In this document: positions 47,853 through 61,438 of the stretch, piece after piece | Layout: each line of letters opens with the position of its first letter | How positions within the stretch are numbered: position 1 is the first letter of the stretch | NCBI GenBank assembly: GCA_001599615.1 | Contig: BCHJ01000003.1 | Coordinates: 1,453,055-1,517,054, forward strand | DNA length: 64,000 bases | Direction: 5' to 3' | From: Thielaviopsis euricoi | Lineage: Eukaryota > Ascomycota > Sordariomycetes > Microascales > Ceratocystidaceae | Notes under the pieces: generated by a model | Seen by the model: the letters and a program-made list of their open reading frames with translations, nothing else | Database searches by the model: none | Told to the model about the DNA's origin: nothing | Position numbers and translations under genes: made by a program

Positions 47853-47881
47853 AAAATGACCGGTTTATGGTACAAGAAAAA
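47700..47881. repeat. Left copy of duplicated gap-flanking sequence
   Basis: It starts with GGATTCGAGACGGCGCC and ends with the unique stretch containing GACCGGTTTATGGTACAAG. The same landmarks recur exactly 260 bp to the right in the same order. The interior is mostly poly(A), with CCTGTAATGA between two A runs. Confidence 0.93.
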
Positions 47882-47959
47882 NNNNNNNNNNNNNNNNNNN
47901 NNNNNNNNNNNNNNNNNNNNNNNNNNNNNNNNNNNNNNNNNNNNNNNNNNNNNNNNNNN
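47882..47959. other. Assembly gap (78 N)
   Basis: A run of N between two copies of the same sequence. The gap sits in the A-rich upstream DNA of the hybrid kinase gene, where homopolymers could block assembly. Confidence 0.98.
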
Positions 47960-47995
47960 GGATTCGAGACGGCGCCAAACAGTGCGCAAAGTTTG

Positions 47996-48032
<37 letters not shown>

Positions 48033-48141
48033 TAATGAGAGTAAAAAAAAAAAAAAAAAAAAGGTGACGCAAAAAAAGAAGAAGAAACAAAAAGAAAGAC
48101 GAAAGAGAAAGAAAAATGACCGGTTTATGGTACAAGAAAAA
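47960..48141. repeat. Right copy of duplicated gap-flanking sequence
   Basis: It carries the same unique ends as 47700-47881 at a constant 260-bp offset. The interior differs: AGAGT after CCTGTAATG, shorter A runs, and a more complex AG-rich stretch before GACCGGTTTATGG. This copy probably reads the locus better. Confidence 0.93.
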
Positions 48142-51100
48142 TAAAGATGGACGAAAGAGCGAAAGTCTGGTTAAGTCGAAATAAAATAAAATAATAAAAA
48201 GAACAAAAGAAGTAAAATGTGTTATATGACAGAAATAAAGAAAAAGAAAATAAAAAAAATAAAAATAAAAATAAAACTAAGGAGATAAAATATGGTCGAC
48301 AGGGGAAACAGAAAGCTAAGGCGGCAGGATAGCAGCGCCGAGGTCTGGGTATGTATGTTTGCTGGAAATCCTCACAGAGCATAGACAGGCAGCAAGACGT
48401 CTAGAATGACAAGTAAGAAGAATAAAGAGTAAATTGTATCAATTAGTATGGAAAGTGAAAGAAGGGCCAGAAACCAGCAGCAGCAGTGCACACAAGAGCA
48501 GCGTCTTCACCGACTGTAAGTCCATAAAAAATGCGAGTTTATAGTCTGTTAATGCTTTACCTGGATTAACCAGCCGTTGCTGATGGATTGATATCCAAGT
48601 AGAAATGCGACAAGAAGCAAGAGAGAAGATCATGGGTGGGCATAGCAACCAGCCTTGAAATGAGTAGAAAGGCAAGGTCGACTGTCCCATGTATGCAAAA
48701 AGGTACTACATACATACATACATACAGACAGACAGACAGGAGAGCACTTTACCACTTCTCACTGCCTGTAGCGGGTGGGGGTTTTGATGGGTGGTGGCCG
48801 CTGTTGTCTAGCCAACTAATATTAATCACGACTAAGAATCTCATCGGTCTCCAGCATGTGAGATAGAGGCCTGGGAAAAATAATAAGGATAATATGGACA
48901 ATAAAACACTCTTCCATGTTAGCAAACTCTTTCTTGGCGCAAGTGACTAAGAAATACTCGTCAAAGTCAACCCCAATCCAGCCAAATTTACTCTCACAAG
49001 CGGGCGTCGCGTAGGATCTCCTTACACATGTATCGAAGGAGAAACGGCGCGCGCAGAAGGCTGACTTGCTTTATTCAATGCTACTCAAGCATCCTGTGAT
49101 CACTGGCCAAGGCTCAACACAACCGCATCAGACGCGAGCCAGGAGTAAGGGCTTCGGTTAGCTTTCCTTCACTAACAAAAACTGGTGCTATCACTTAGTT
49201 GCCCGCCCAGGTGGGTTTACTTTACTTTGTATAACCCTCACTACCACACACGTCGTCCTGGGAATTGCTGAGCGCTTCGTTCCTCTATGGACACGGATAC
49301 GGATGCTTTTTTTTTTTGTTATAGCCTCCAAATACAGACAAATCCCAACAGACGCCGTACAATCTTGTCAAGACGGGACAAGAAGAGAACAGAAAAAAAT
49401 ATATATACAAGCAAGGTCCAGGAGAAGAGTCAGAGAATATGGGCTAGCCTGGCGTGAGTTCGGGATCTACATACGTGGAGGAGAAATAGCAACAAGCCAA
49501 GCACAAGGGCCTGGACGTTTGAATCCAGCAATGAGAAAACAAGGAGAACTGGGTGAAAACACTGGCCGACCTTGTCACCACAATACAGACTAAGAAATCA
49601 ATAAACACAAAAAGCCCAGGCAGAATATGGAGAGTACAGTAGTTTAAGCCCATTTATCTATCTACTTAGCTGTCCCCGAATATAGTCGGGTTGTGTGGCT
49701 TTGAGTTCAAAAAGTGGTTTGGGCAGCCAAACAAATTATAGAAAGGAACTGAATAAGACAACTGAACTGCACTGAACCGCCCTAGAGAGCCGGCATGGTT
49801 TAACACTGCTGATCGGTGTAAGGGAAATTAAGAACCCAAGGAGAGGATGACAGGATACGGAGAAAAAAATAAATAAAAAAGAGGAAGCATTAGAATCCGG
49901 AATTTAAGAAAATTTCGAAATATGCTTGTAAAGAAAGATTAAATAGAGATTAAAAATAAAATAAAATAAAAATAAAATACAAAATACAAAATAAGCACAA
50001 CAAGTCACAGATCACGATGCTTCTTGCGACTTGTATTCCGTTGCTCTAGCTGTGTAAGGAATTATAAGTACAACCAATATGCATCTCATTTGCCCGTACT
50101 AAGCTGGCGCTGCTTGGCGGATAGGAGGGTAGAACGTGAAAGCCCGGTAAATATTAGACGTGATATTTGTCCGTACGGGCATCAACCACCCGTAAAAAAA
50201 CGGTTAAAAGGACCATTAGCGGGACATGTCCCATAGCACAGCGCAAGAGCCGGGATTTACTCTGTTCTCTCATCTGTCTACCGACTTTACCAAATCCAGT
50301 ATTGATTGATTGATTGATTAATTCATGCCTTGGTATATGAGACAAGAATGCTGATACCTTAACGCAACACAAGAACGGCACAATATACTACTCTACGGAG
50401 TGGTAGCAATAGGGCCGAGTGCACTTAACATCAACCTGAAAAGTGTGTCGATCACAAGGAATTCGCTCGTTGATTCTGAGATTGAAACCAATGCCATGTC
50501 ATGTCGTCTGGCTCTAGAAAACATGTTTGGTGTGGCTTTGACAAGAAGCTCAGGGTCAGGTCAACACAACGGGCAAAAAAATAAATAAATAAGAAAAGAG
50601 ACAACAAAACTAGCTGATGATATAGGAGTAAAGAACTTGCCTTACAGAGCTTGGTCGGTTGAAATACGGAAAATTCAAACATGAATTACCATCCAAGTAC
50701 GACGTCCACCATATTATTCTCCTGTTAGTACTGATACAGGGCAACCAATTTGATGCTGAAGTGCTAATGGCCTCAGCTTGTCTACCTCCTAACACTCCTG
50801 CCAAGCCAGCGTCAATCTAGAGTGGTGGCTAACAAGAAAACAACAATAGCTGCAAGCTTTGAGGCCAAAGGTCTGAGATTAACTTGCACACCTACAGCCA
50901 GCTTTGCAAATGGCCTGTTCTCTACAATACAATTGCGGGTCGGAACGGGACAAGTAGAACCTGGAATAGTTGCTCAAGGGAATTCTATTCATAGAACGAG
51001 AGGAGATTCAAAAGAAGCCCTCATTTATTGCGCGTAACACTATTTGGAGACGTACCACAAACTACCGAGTAGTACCCTTGAACCAGATTACTAGATGTGC

Positions 51101-53015
51101 CACCATGAATTACAGCCCGTACGGCCGGCAAAAGAGGAGGGAAATGGGCAGATGTTTTCCACGCTATAAGTAAAGGAGGAATAGCAGGACACGACTGTAG
51201 TTCTATAGGGAGGCTGGGGGCTGCGGTTGTTGCTAACAGTTGTTCGGGGTTTGGGGAATGGGGCAAAAAGAAAAAGGTTGGCAAGGAAAAGAAATAAAAT
51301 AGAATAAAATATGACAGTTTTTTGGGAGGCAATAGAAAAAGTCATGCATCGCCGAGCATAGCATGGTTATACATAAGGAAACCCAGGGGTCAATAACATG
51401 GGGATGGTGATAGAAAGCAGAGGCAAAGCTACCACAATATGAGAGCCAAGTGCTTTAATGGACGGGAAGACGGGACTGGAGAGGCCGATGAGACAGGAGT
51501 ATTGTCCTTGGGCCACATGAGAGGAGTATATGTACATCGCAGAGAGTTTGATAGGTTGCACAGCGGGACACACGCTTATCAAGAGGTGATTCACAGCTCC
51601 GTTGATTCTTCAAGCTCAGCATATCACTTGCGCGCATTTCATCGCAAGAAGCAAATTCGCTAAGCCCAAAAGTAGCAACTAATGTTCCAGAGGTTCCTGA
51701 ATATCTGCAGTACGTTTCTTTGTCTTTGAAGAGCGAGCAACGGATTGAAGAATTGGTTCTGGGGTTTGGAGGTTCCCAGCTATTTTTTTTTTCGTTTTAT
51801 TAAAAACAAAACAAATCACAAAGCTCCAAATAGATTAAACGACTAAACCGAACAAAAGCAAAAACACGCAAATGTAAATTCGACTATCTCTCTTTCTATC
51901 ATATTTTCGCCCTTTTTGTAGTCATTGCGCCCATTACTCAAAGTGAGAATCGACAAGTCATAAGTGGTTACTTTGGTTTTTTTTTTTTTTGTCAAGGTTA
52001 GTAAAAGAGCAATATAGTGTCTCGCCGAGTCTTCACTGCGCTTCTCCGACAACGTTACAAGGCAGCTTGTACTTTATCAACACAAGTGAGCTCCCCTCCC
52101 CCCTGTAATTATGTTTGTTTCCTAGTGGCCTATTCAAGACAATGCAGCCGTTTTTTCTTTTTGCTTCAATCCGCTTAGAGGATGACTTCGTGATTAGCGC
52201 ATATTTCCTCATTTGGGTATATCACGAGTATAATTCTTTACTTGTACTTTCTATAGAGTTGTCTTTTTTTCTTTTCTTCAAATATGGCTATGCTATGGTT
52301 TAAAGAAATGTCCTGTGCTGGGTAGGGGTAAAGAAAGCTCAAGCAGGAAGATAGGAAGACCGAGAATAAAGAGCAGAAAGCATTGAGAACGAGGGCCTAA
52401 CAAAAAGAAAAGAAAGAAATCTGCATTGCCAATCCAAGTCTACTGGCGGGAGAAAAGGGGATAGACAAGGGCTTTGATTATAAGAGGGGGTAAGCAGCCA
52501 GGGAGCGCGGACAGGACAAGACAAGACATTTTCAGGGTAAAAAGGCTCACAATTAAGAAAAATCAATAAAAAAATAAAAATAAAAATAAAATAAAAAAAC
52601 TTGACCGAAAAAAAGAAATCAATCACTTCCTGTTTCGTTTGCCGTCCTTGTTCTTTGGCTGCTCTTCTGTCTACTGAGATCTAGAACACGGGCCTCAAAA
52701 CGCTGGTTCATCTATTTAATGAATTAAAGATGCATGTCCTGCAATAGTCGAGCAGAGCATAGCATAGTGCAGCAAATACTTATTTGCCGTAGGGGCCCTT
52801 TGGGCGCATTTAAGGTGTTTCTCACTACCAACAACTCTCTCGTCGAATGGATTTCCTTTTGGGGGATGAGTGAGCGTGCCGTGCGCGCAGGCTCAGCTTG
52901 TAGCAGCGCCTGTGTTGATCCTCTATTGGCTCCTTTGAAGACACACAATATGATACTTAGTTTTCGACCGTAGCAAGCATGTGGATACAGTACATACAAG
53001 AAAGAACAGGGCCAA

Positions 53016-53049
53016 GCAAAAGCAAAAGCAAAAGCAAAAGCAAAAGCAA
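53016..53049. repeat. GCAAAA hexamer microsatellite
   Basis: Five to six tandem GCAAAA units. Confidence 0.9.
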
Positions 53050-54489
53050 GCCCGGCAGGTCATCATCATGCCTCACTGGGCCTGGCTTCACAAGGCTGGG
53101 TGAGCAGTGCTGAGGCCTTCTCGTGCATAAAGCCTAGCTGGTTGTTGTACCGGAAGAACATGAAAACACAGCAAGAAAATAAACAGTCCAGCCTTTCTTC
53201 TTTATTTCGGCCGGCAAAGCGCGCCTGCTTGCTCTACAAGCAGCAGCCCTGGGACAACCCACTGACCACACTGTAAGCCTACGCCTGGTGCCGCAATAAG
53301 CATGCTCGCTATATCGGCGCTTCCTGTGTGAAAGTCATTAATTTTCTTTGTCTGTATCGAGTCAAAACCCGGCACTTGGCCCCATTAGAGATCTTTTTTT
53401 GGTCTTTATATGTGTCAAATCAATAAATTTGAGGGCAAAAGAATAATACAGATCGTCGGTGTATTTTATCTTCTCCTGTTCCAAGTTCCATGTGCCGAGC
53501 CAACGCAGCGCCTTGTTCATGTCAATTTTTTGTCTTATCCTTTGTGGTTCCTCACATCACTGTAAATGCCTGTATACTGACAGAAGCAAGAAAAAAATAA
53601 AATAAAACGCCCATGATGAACTACCCTGCTCACGGCTATCTCCTCATATCTCACTTCGGCGACCAAAAAAATACAAGACACTTTGATATTCTTCGACTAG
53701 AGTACAGAGGATGCCTGCTGAGTTCCCCCCCGCGCTTTGTTTCTGTAGCTATTCTCCAACAAAAACAGCGCCGTGTCTCTTACATGTTCATCGTGATTTT
53801 CGGCAGAAGAGGGTCTTTCAGATGTTTCTTCACATTAGTTTGGTCAGATCTTCCTCCCTAGACCGTTTTTTTTTTTCTGTCTCTGGAAATATGTCTGCAA
53901 GACAACCTGCACCCTTTTTTTCTTCTGTTTGTTCCAGACCGTCGAAAAAACTCGCACAAAAACCCGGCAAAGAAAACGCACGCACGCCCCCGGCGACATT
54001 GTCTTCTCTTTTTGCGTTTTCTCTATTGTTCCCTTTCTTTTATTTCTCACATCTTTTCTCTTCCTCCGCTTTCAAACATGGCCTGGCCTGCCTGGGTCGA
54101 CAAAAGGGAGTCAAGGGTTATCAGTGGTAACCCTTACAGTAGAATCTTAATAAAAAATCCACATAGTGAACTCAAAAAAAAAAACATTTAGTACGCCTTG
54201 TGGACGCCGTACAACATCACACAACACAAGCCAAGTAACTGCAATGGAGCGGGCCGGTTTGCATATTCGAAACTGCTATCCCGTCCCGTCTTGGCTGCTT
54301 GAGCTCTTATGCCTAACATTTTCTTTATAAGAAAGGAATGTCATCTACATGACAGCCCGCTTCTTGCTTTACTTCATCAACAACGCCTTGCCTTGTGCAA
54401 CTCGCTCTATTGGTTCTAGTGGCTTTCTTGGCGTAGGCAGGTAGTTCTACGTTGCTTTCTTTACGCTGTCGTATCATCTGCCACAACAG

Positions 54490-54532
54490 AACACACACAT
54501 ACACACACACACACTCACTCACACACACACAC
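54490..54532. repeat. AC dinucleotide microsatellite
   Basis: AC units interrupted by AT and by ACTC near the middle. Confidence 0.9.
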
Positions 54533-56052
54533 GGCTCGGCATGGCCACGGACATAAAAAAACGCGCCAACCTCCGCCGGCTGCATATTATACAGGCAGTC
54601 TGAGCTCTTCCATATATACGCTATACTGCAAGTTTCTGGCTTACCACTCCTCAGCTCTCAGTCTCTTCAGCTCGCTCCATGATAACAATAACGTGGTCAA
54701 CGGAAAGTCTTATTGCTCCGAGCAATTTTCTTTCCCTTCGCTACTCTGACAGCTTGCTGGTTGGCCCTGCCCAATCTAAAATGCTTACGACCAAGGTTTA
54801 TCCCTCCTGGCAACATCCAACCTGGTCTGGTACTCTAGTACTCCGTGCAGACAAAAGTATAGCTTCGTTACTTGGCATTCTACTTTAGCTATGCTTGTAC
54901 TGTGTACTTTGTAAACCATGTATTTTTTTTAATATTTCTTCAATCCCTTCTCATTCTGTACATTCCTCAACCAAGCTACCATCCATCTTCTTCGCTACGA
55001 ATAATCCCCCCATCCCCCAGCTCTAGCTCCAGAAAGCCTGCCAGCTAACCCCAAGAGGTTTTTGGTGGCCAAAGCTGAACGAAACGCAGCGCGTAGAACC
55101 CGATCAAGATTAATACGGGATATATTTCAATAGGCGTTGCTCTTTTGGAGGTTTTGGGTTGAGCATTTTCCCGTCCTTCTCCTGGGAGTCTTCTTTTGTT
55201 AGATTGGATAGGCTATTGCGTCTCAGCACAGCTCTTCATTATTGCTTGGTCTTGGCGATTGAAGTTGGCTTGCATCTACTGCTGCATCTCGTCTCGTTTG
55301 CATGCACTGCAATAATGGGAAGCCCCTTTGCGCGTTTATCAAAAAAAGAGATTTATCCTGCAATGCAGTTGTCCACGCTCTCAACATGTATATCAACGTC
55401 ACTTTACATCTCGGATGGCCTCGCGAGCAAAGGCACAGAATTATTTTTCCGAGCCATGCAGAGACTTCGTATTAGACGAGTAATCATGTCCTATTTCTCT
55501 CTCTTCTCCCCTTCTTTCTCTTGATATGTATGCTTCGCACAAACAAGGGCCCATCCCGATGCCTGTATTCCTCTCCAACAGTTGGGCCTGGCTATCACTG
55601 TACCTGTGCTGAAGTTGTACGTATGCTGCGCGATAGTCTTAGTCTCAAAACCAACAAGCCTGCGTCTTCACTCGGGTGCCGTTGTGATTCTGTGGAAACC
55701 GGAGTAGTAGAGGCCGATGCGGCTTTTTTGTAATGCTGCTTATAGACTGCTTGACTACGACTGAGCCGCTTATTGGTTTCACTTAACCAAGATTGGCAAT
55801 GAAAGCCTACAATCTCGTAGAAATTGAGCAATACAGTGCGAGGTTGCCCGAGTATCAAGCAGTAAATTGATGTACTCTAGATTCAAGATGCAGTGTTCCT
55901 CGTATATAGCAAGCAGCAACTCCTTTGAGGAACTTTGATGTTGCTACTCGCTTGACTCCAATCTTGTGCTTTGTTTCAGTCCTTCCAAGAAAACAAAAAA
56001 AAGTATGTAAAAGAAAAGCACACCAAGTCAAGGGTTTCTCGACTAAGAGAAA

Positions 56053-56096
56053 ATCAATCAATCCATCCATCCATCCATCAATCAATCAATCAATCC
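56053..56096. repeat. ATCA/ATCC tetranucleotide microsatellite
   Basis: Tandem ATCA, then ATCC, then ATCA units. Confidence 0.9.
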
Positions 56097-59000
56097 GTCA
56101 GTCTGACTGACCCGCAGCCGGGCGCTTTACCTTCACTTCGCCAACTTAAGTTCCTATACAAGTAATTTTTTTTCTTCAACCTCCGGACATATAAGTCGAT
56201 AGCTCCAGTTGGAATCCTTCCCTTGAGAGACCCAAAATCTCCCAAAAAGGGAAAACCGGTCTTCGAAAAAAAAGGTAATAAAAGGATACAAAAAAGGCAC
56301 ATAAAGGAGATAACAGCAGATCTCTGTATACCATAGCTCCGAGAGCTTGATTTTCTTTCTCTTCCTTTGTGCTGACTGACAGTCACAAACAAGTACACAC
56401 GGACCTTGATTGCTTGGCTTTTTTTTATTTTTATTTTATTTTTTTTTTCTTTTCTTGGCTTCTGCAGGCGGTACAGCGTACAGCGTATAGCGTATAGAAC
56501 AGTAATTTACCGGTCTGTCGCTGATTTGCTTTTCTTGTGATAATCAGCTGCACGACAAGACACACGAAGAATTATACGCCAGGGGAGATCCTAAAAGTGC
56601 TTGGCAAGACAGAGTTCCTTACCCCAATGTTGATTCCAATGCTGATTCGATTCTCCCGTTCGCTTAAACCTCGGTCGAACAGTCTGGTTCTGATGAACAC
56701 ATTTTCAATTAAACAAGCAAAGGAGTTAGCACATATATTGACATGACAGGGGAAGCTATGTCTATAGAAATCCACTGAAAAAAAAAAAACGCTCGTACTA
56801 AATACAAGAAGAAGTAAAAGGAAGTTGAAAAGAACGTTGGTCCCTCTCCTACCTACTATCCACGCCGCACCACACCCTAGAAGCTGAATAGTAATCATCA
56901 AAACCACCAACGACAGTGTTTGCTAGTTCTTCCCATCTGGAGGAAGAGTTGCCTGAATCGCACAGGCCAATGTGACATGGTCAGTGGACAACGAAAGTTG
57001 AAGAAAATCTGCAGCAAAGATGTGCTTGCACGGCTCACAAGAAACTCTAATTCAAATACCATACTTTATTGTCGGGTCCGAGGCGGCTGTTAGGGAGCTG
57101 GCAATGGCCTTAGGTTGTCCTGTTCACCCCCATACCTGTATATTTAATAAACACAACGTAACGCGTAATGGGCGCCCCTATGGCCTCTAACTGGCGGTGG
57201 TGCGTAACCCTATCCCTGGAGGAACAGGCCTATTCTTACCTATTTATTTAGAGGCTGAGCAGGAGAAAACAGCATACTCTTGTAGTCTGTAGCTCTCACG
57301 TGAGTACCGTGCTACACACTACAAGCGCCGGTTCTTGTTTGTATACGACAACTAAGCCCTGGGCCTGGCCCCTCGCGGTGATACGCGACGGCAGATACGG
57401 CATTTGCTGCTCTGTGAATCCATCTTCGCCTTATAATTCAAGCTCCTTTTAATACGGCGCATTGAATATCATGAAAATCACAGTTCTTAAGTCTGTACTT
57501 TTTCTATCGACATGAGTCAGTCCTTTTTGAGTAACCAATAGCTGAGCCATTGTGGCTTAATTCATTTACGTAATATGGCTAAACAATACACACAACGGCA
57601 CGTTGCATCGTTCTCTCCCTTGAGCCAAACTGCGAGTTCAGCTATGCTAATCCCCCTCTCGTTCCGCCTCCCACGAGTTTTCTACTCTCTTTAGCTCTGT
57701 TCGCTTTGTCTGATGACATCTGACTCAACTCTCGCCCTGCATACCGCGACTGACTCGTTAATTCGGCTCGACTCCTTCGGCTCATGCACCGTAAGATCCA
57801 TGTGGCAGTGGTACTGCCCTAGAAAGGGAGAATCGCGGGGAGAGCCTTAATTACCGCTCTCATGATCTAGACTTGACGACAGTATGTGAGAGCTTTGGAA
57901 ATATAGTGTGATTATTTTTTTTTACTTATTATCCTCGTTGGCTCGCATTACAGAAAAATCTCATTTGCGAATACATGGTGATTTCTCACCATCGTGAAGT
58001 TTAGCGCTAGCTATACCTAGACTGTGGAACTGTGCAACGCATTGATAATTTCTCACTCCTGGTAGCTATGAAGCGAGCGTCTAATCTGGTATACGTTGCG
58101 CGAGAGGATTACAAATTGGGGGAGTGTCTTTTACATGAACTGTCAAAAAGTGGCATGTAGCTCCGAGAACACTTAGAGGTTACATTCAATATATTCACGA
58201 GACGGCTATGTGCCATTTCAAGTGACAGCTACATAAGGTTGTTGATATATCACTTCTTTCTAAATGGACGAAGAGGCACACACTGTTTCAATTTCAGTTG
58301 AGGCTATCTAGTATGTCCGTGAAGTGCCCGGCTTATGAAGCGTTTGGCTGTCGCATATTTATAGAATATACACAAGATAGCATGTGACCTGCTGTTGGTA
58401 GACAATGCGACGCGATTTGCTGGGTTCACAACGGTAACGCCCTAAATCGGCAGATGATGCGAGCTGAACTTTGCCCTGAAAACAAGGCTATTCGGGCCGT
58501 TTTACCGTCATTTCGTGATTTTTATGCCGTGGGAGACTAACCCTCGTATCCCGACCTCATTCGGTATTTCGCGACGTTTGCCCTTCTAGGGTTTGGATGG
58601 AACCCTGACCCCGATCTCATGATCATTTTGTAGCGGAAGCCGATACTGCTAGTGGTGATTGCCAAGTAATGGATATTGCAGATCCTGCACCGTTTAGGCA
58701 GCTCCTCAGTTGGGTTGAATGAAAGCTGATAAACGCTATTCTGTTTTTGGTTTGCACATGATCATGTTGGTGCTTGGGTTACACAAAAGTTGCGCTATGA
58801 GGCAGTCTCGCCCAGACTCTTGCCTCGTGGTTTATACCGCCAGTCACCATCCTTTTGTCTATTGAAGCAAGTATACTTGAGGCTTACAGAAGCCATAGCA
58901 TCTTGCCTTCAAGATGTAGACTGTTTGGTGGGCCTCTGAGTGCTCAGTGTACGGAACCTTGCATACTTTCCTTTTCAGGGGACCTCTTGTGGACAAGAAC

Positions 59001-61438
59001 GAGCATATAATCTTAGACATACGGCTTCGCTAATACATCTTAGCGGGTTACAGAGTCGAACTATGATTAACATAGTGGACTTGCCTTTAGTTATTGCTGG
59101 CAGCATAGAGCCGACCACAATCTAGCGATCGACTGTCATGATCATCCGGGTTGGAATTTGAGAAAGACGGCAATGGAAAATGGTCCGTACTGATCAAGAC
59201 TACCGTCCTAGCGTCCAATGTAGAGAGAAGTTCTTATTTTTCATAGCATGCCTATACTTGACCAAATTCAGGACACACCGCTGAGAAAATATCGTCGCAT
59301 TTGCATCACTACAACACAGATTCGTCGACAGGAGATCCCTTTAACATTGTCGGAGGGAATAATAAGCAACCTTTGTCACTCAAAGTATAGCATAATATAT
59401 TAGGTAGCTCGCTATCTATTAGCGACATACTGGTATGACAAGATTACTTACTTTTCATTTATAGATACACGACGCACTCTCTTAGTAAGCCCATTCCCCA
59501 TGGGGCATTTCGGAAAAGAAATAGCGAATGAAAAGCTCCGAAAAAGAGTGAGGCAGCATAAAAGAAGCAATATGAAGTTGAATAAAGACAGCAGATAGAA
59601 GTTATTTAAATGGCGACCATCGTAGAACCACATGCCTCACAGACATACAGCTCAGCCATGAGTGACCTGCTCATAAGAAGATAGCAGATACAGAACAGAC
59701 TCACGTTGTATTTCGGAAGTACTGGTGTAACCAACCGTTCCAGAGCACACAAGTTAGCAGCATCCTGAGTATCATCATGGTAACATTAATCACTCATAAC
59801 AAGTCTGCAAGTGGTACTGCCGGTGGTGCATCAGCTAGGGTATTAACCCTATCTGGGTACCGGGCGAGCCCCACTATTTACAGAACCCCATTTAGGACGG
59901 AGGACAGGGGTACGATCTGGGGGTGATAGAAGGGGAAGGAGTAAGTGGTGAGCAGCCAATAACAGCGAGCCAAAATATGTGGAGAGCTGCAGCGAAGATA
60001 CCGCCTGCCTTGTTAGCTATCTTGCTTCTTTGTGCAGTACAGTGGTTATCAAGGATTTGCGATAACGATTTCGATGCAGTTGCAGTTGCATGTGCGGTGT
60101 CTGCATTTTTGTTTATGTTTGGTGCTTATAAGAGCTTTTTACTTTTTTTTTTTTTTTTTTTTTTCTTCACGATAAGCTGAATTTTTTTTTTGCTTGGTGA
60201 AAAGGCTCACTGGATTAACAGTATTAGCAGTACTACGACTTACAGAGTACGCCCTGATACAGCAAAATATGTCATCGCAGCTAAGCAATCTGCTGTGTTT
60301 TTTCTGGGGCCCAAATTCTCTTCTTAAGCCGAGAAAGACTTGATCTAGGTTTGGGCTGAGATCGGCGGAGGGAAGCCTGAAAAAGCCTTGAATAGCCCCG
60401 ACTGCAGAGGTGCAGCATTCAACGCGGCTAGAAGCGGCCAAGCGGGGATTTCCATGTGTGCTCACTGTTTTTCTTTTCTTCTTTCTCTTTTACTTTTTTT
60501 CTTTCTTCTCTTTGTGTTGCTGTATTTTGTGACATGTCTGTAAAAAAGATCCTACCTAGTACAGCGCAGCATTGATAACGACTCCTCTGGACCACGATAT
60601 ACCCGGCAGATAGAGAATGCAGCTCTTGGTACGAAGTACCTCCTGTATATTACGACGGTCGTATTTTCTTGGAGTGTCACTACTTGGGTGGAGCTTGATG
60701 GCTAACTTGAATACGTGAGCCCTTTGCTGACTGGGCATCTCCAGCAGGCTGTTTACTGAATTCCTTTGGGAAAATGGTAACAGAGCAGGTCAAAGTAAGC
60801 CTTGAATTGCAGATTGAGATGCAGCTTGCTGATGCATGCTTGATCCTTGATGCACTTCATCCGTGAAACCGTCCGCCAAAGAGGGACCAGATCGTTCGAA
60901 TGAACCAAAACTCAGTTGTATTTACGTACATTCTTGGTTCTGATTTCAACTGACAGACAAAATGGAGGCAAAGCGCTATCTTCTTCAAAGCCACTGTGAT
61001 GGGGGACATGCGCTGGTCAGGGTACATTTAAGCTAACAGGCTATATGTATCTTTTAGAAACAGTGCTAAGTAATACCTGTCATTGCATTATCATGGCTGT
61101 TACCCAGATTGTCTGGCACTTCTCCCCTCATATCAGCTACAATTACCGCCGTAACAGCAAGTACATGTATGTATCTGTCATTGTAGCCTTGGGCCGCCAC
61201 AAGTCACTCGGACCGCCGGCATTTGCAGGTCTTTGCTCTTTCTTTTATTTTCCTGTCTTGTTCGGGTAGTTGCACTACAGCCAAGAGTCTTTGGTTTTGA
61301 CCAACCATCATAATTTTCTTCTTCTTCCCTTTTCTTCTCTTTTCTTTTCGTTTATTTTTTTTTTTCCTTTTTTTCTCTCTTCCTATTTTTCTTTTTCCCC
61401 TTAAGACCTACTTGAGGTTCCAAGATCACAGTTTCATC

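Larger units (their letters stand above)
48142..61438. other. 13.3-kb region without a credible gene
   Basis: The longest frames are about 140 codons, pyrimidine- or purine-rich, and without domains. Simple repeats: ACAT then ACAG units (about 48708-48738), ATTG units near 50305-50320, GCAAAA units (53016-53049), an AC tract (54490-54532), and ATCA/ATCC units (56053-56096). Purine-rich blocks on the plus strand lie at 51240-51310 and 52330-52620. Pyrimidine-rich blocks lie at 53850-54080, 56420-56460 and 60460-60510. Composition is moderate rather than strongly AT-rich. I saw no transposase, reverse transcriptase, terminal repeats or structured RNA. Confidence 0.6.

Noticed and set aside
47592..47996. 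Open frames with long poly-Lys or poly-Phe across the gap
   Set aside because: Translations of poly(A)/poly(T) and N characters; artefacts.
53613..54150. Overlapping plus-strand frames up to 139 codons
   Set aside because: Pyrimidine-tract translations without domains; more likely an orphan CT-rich element.
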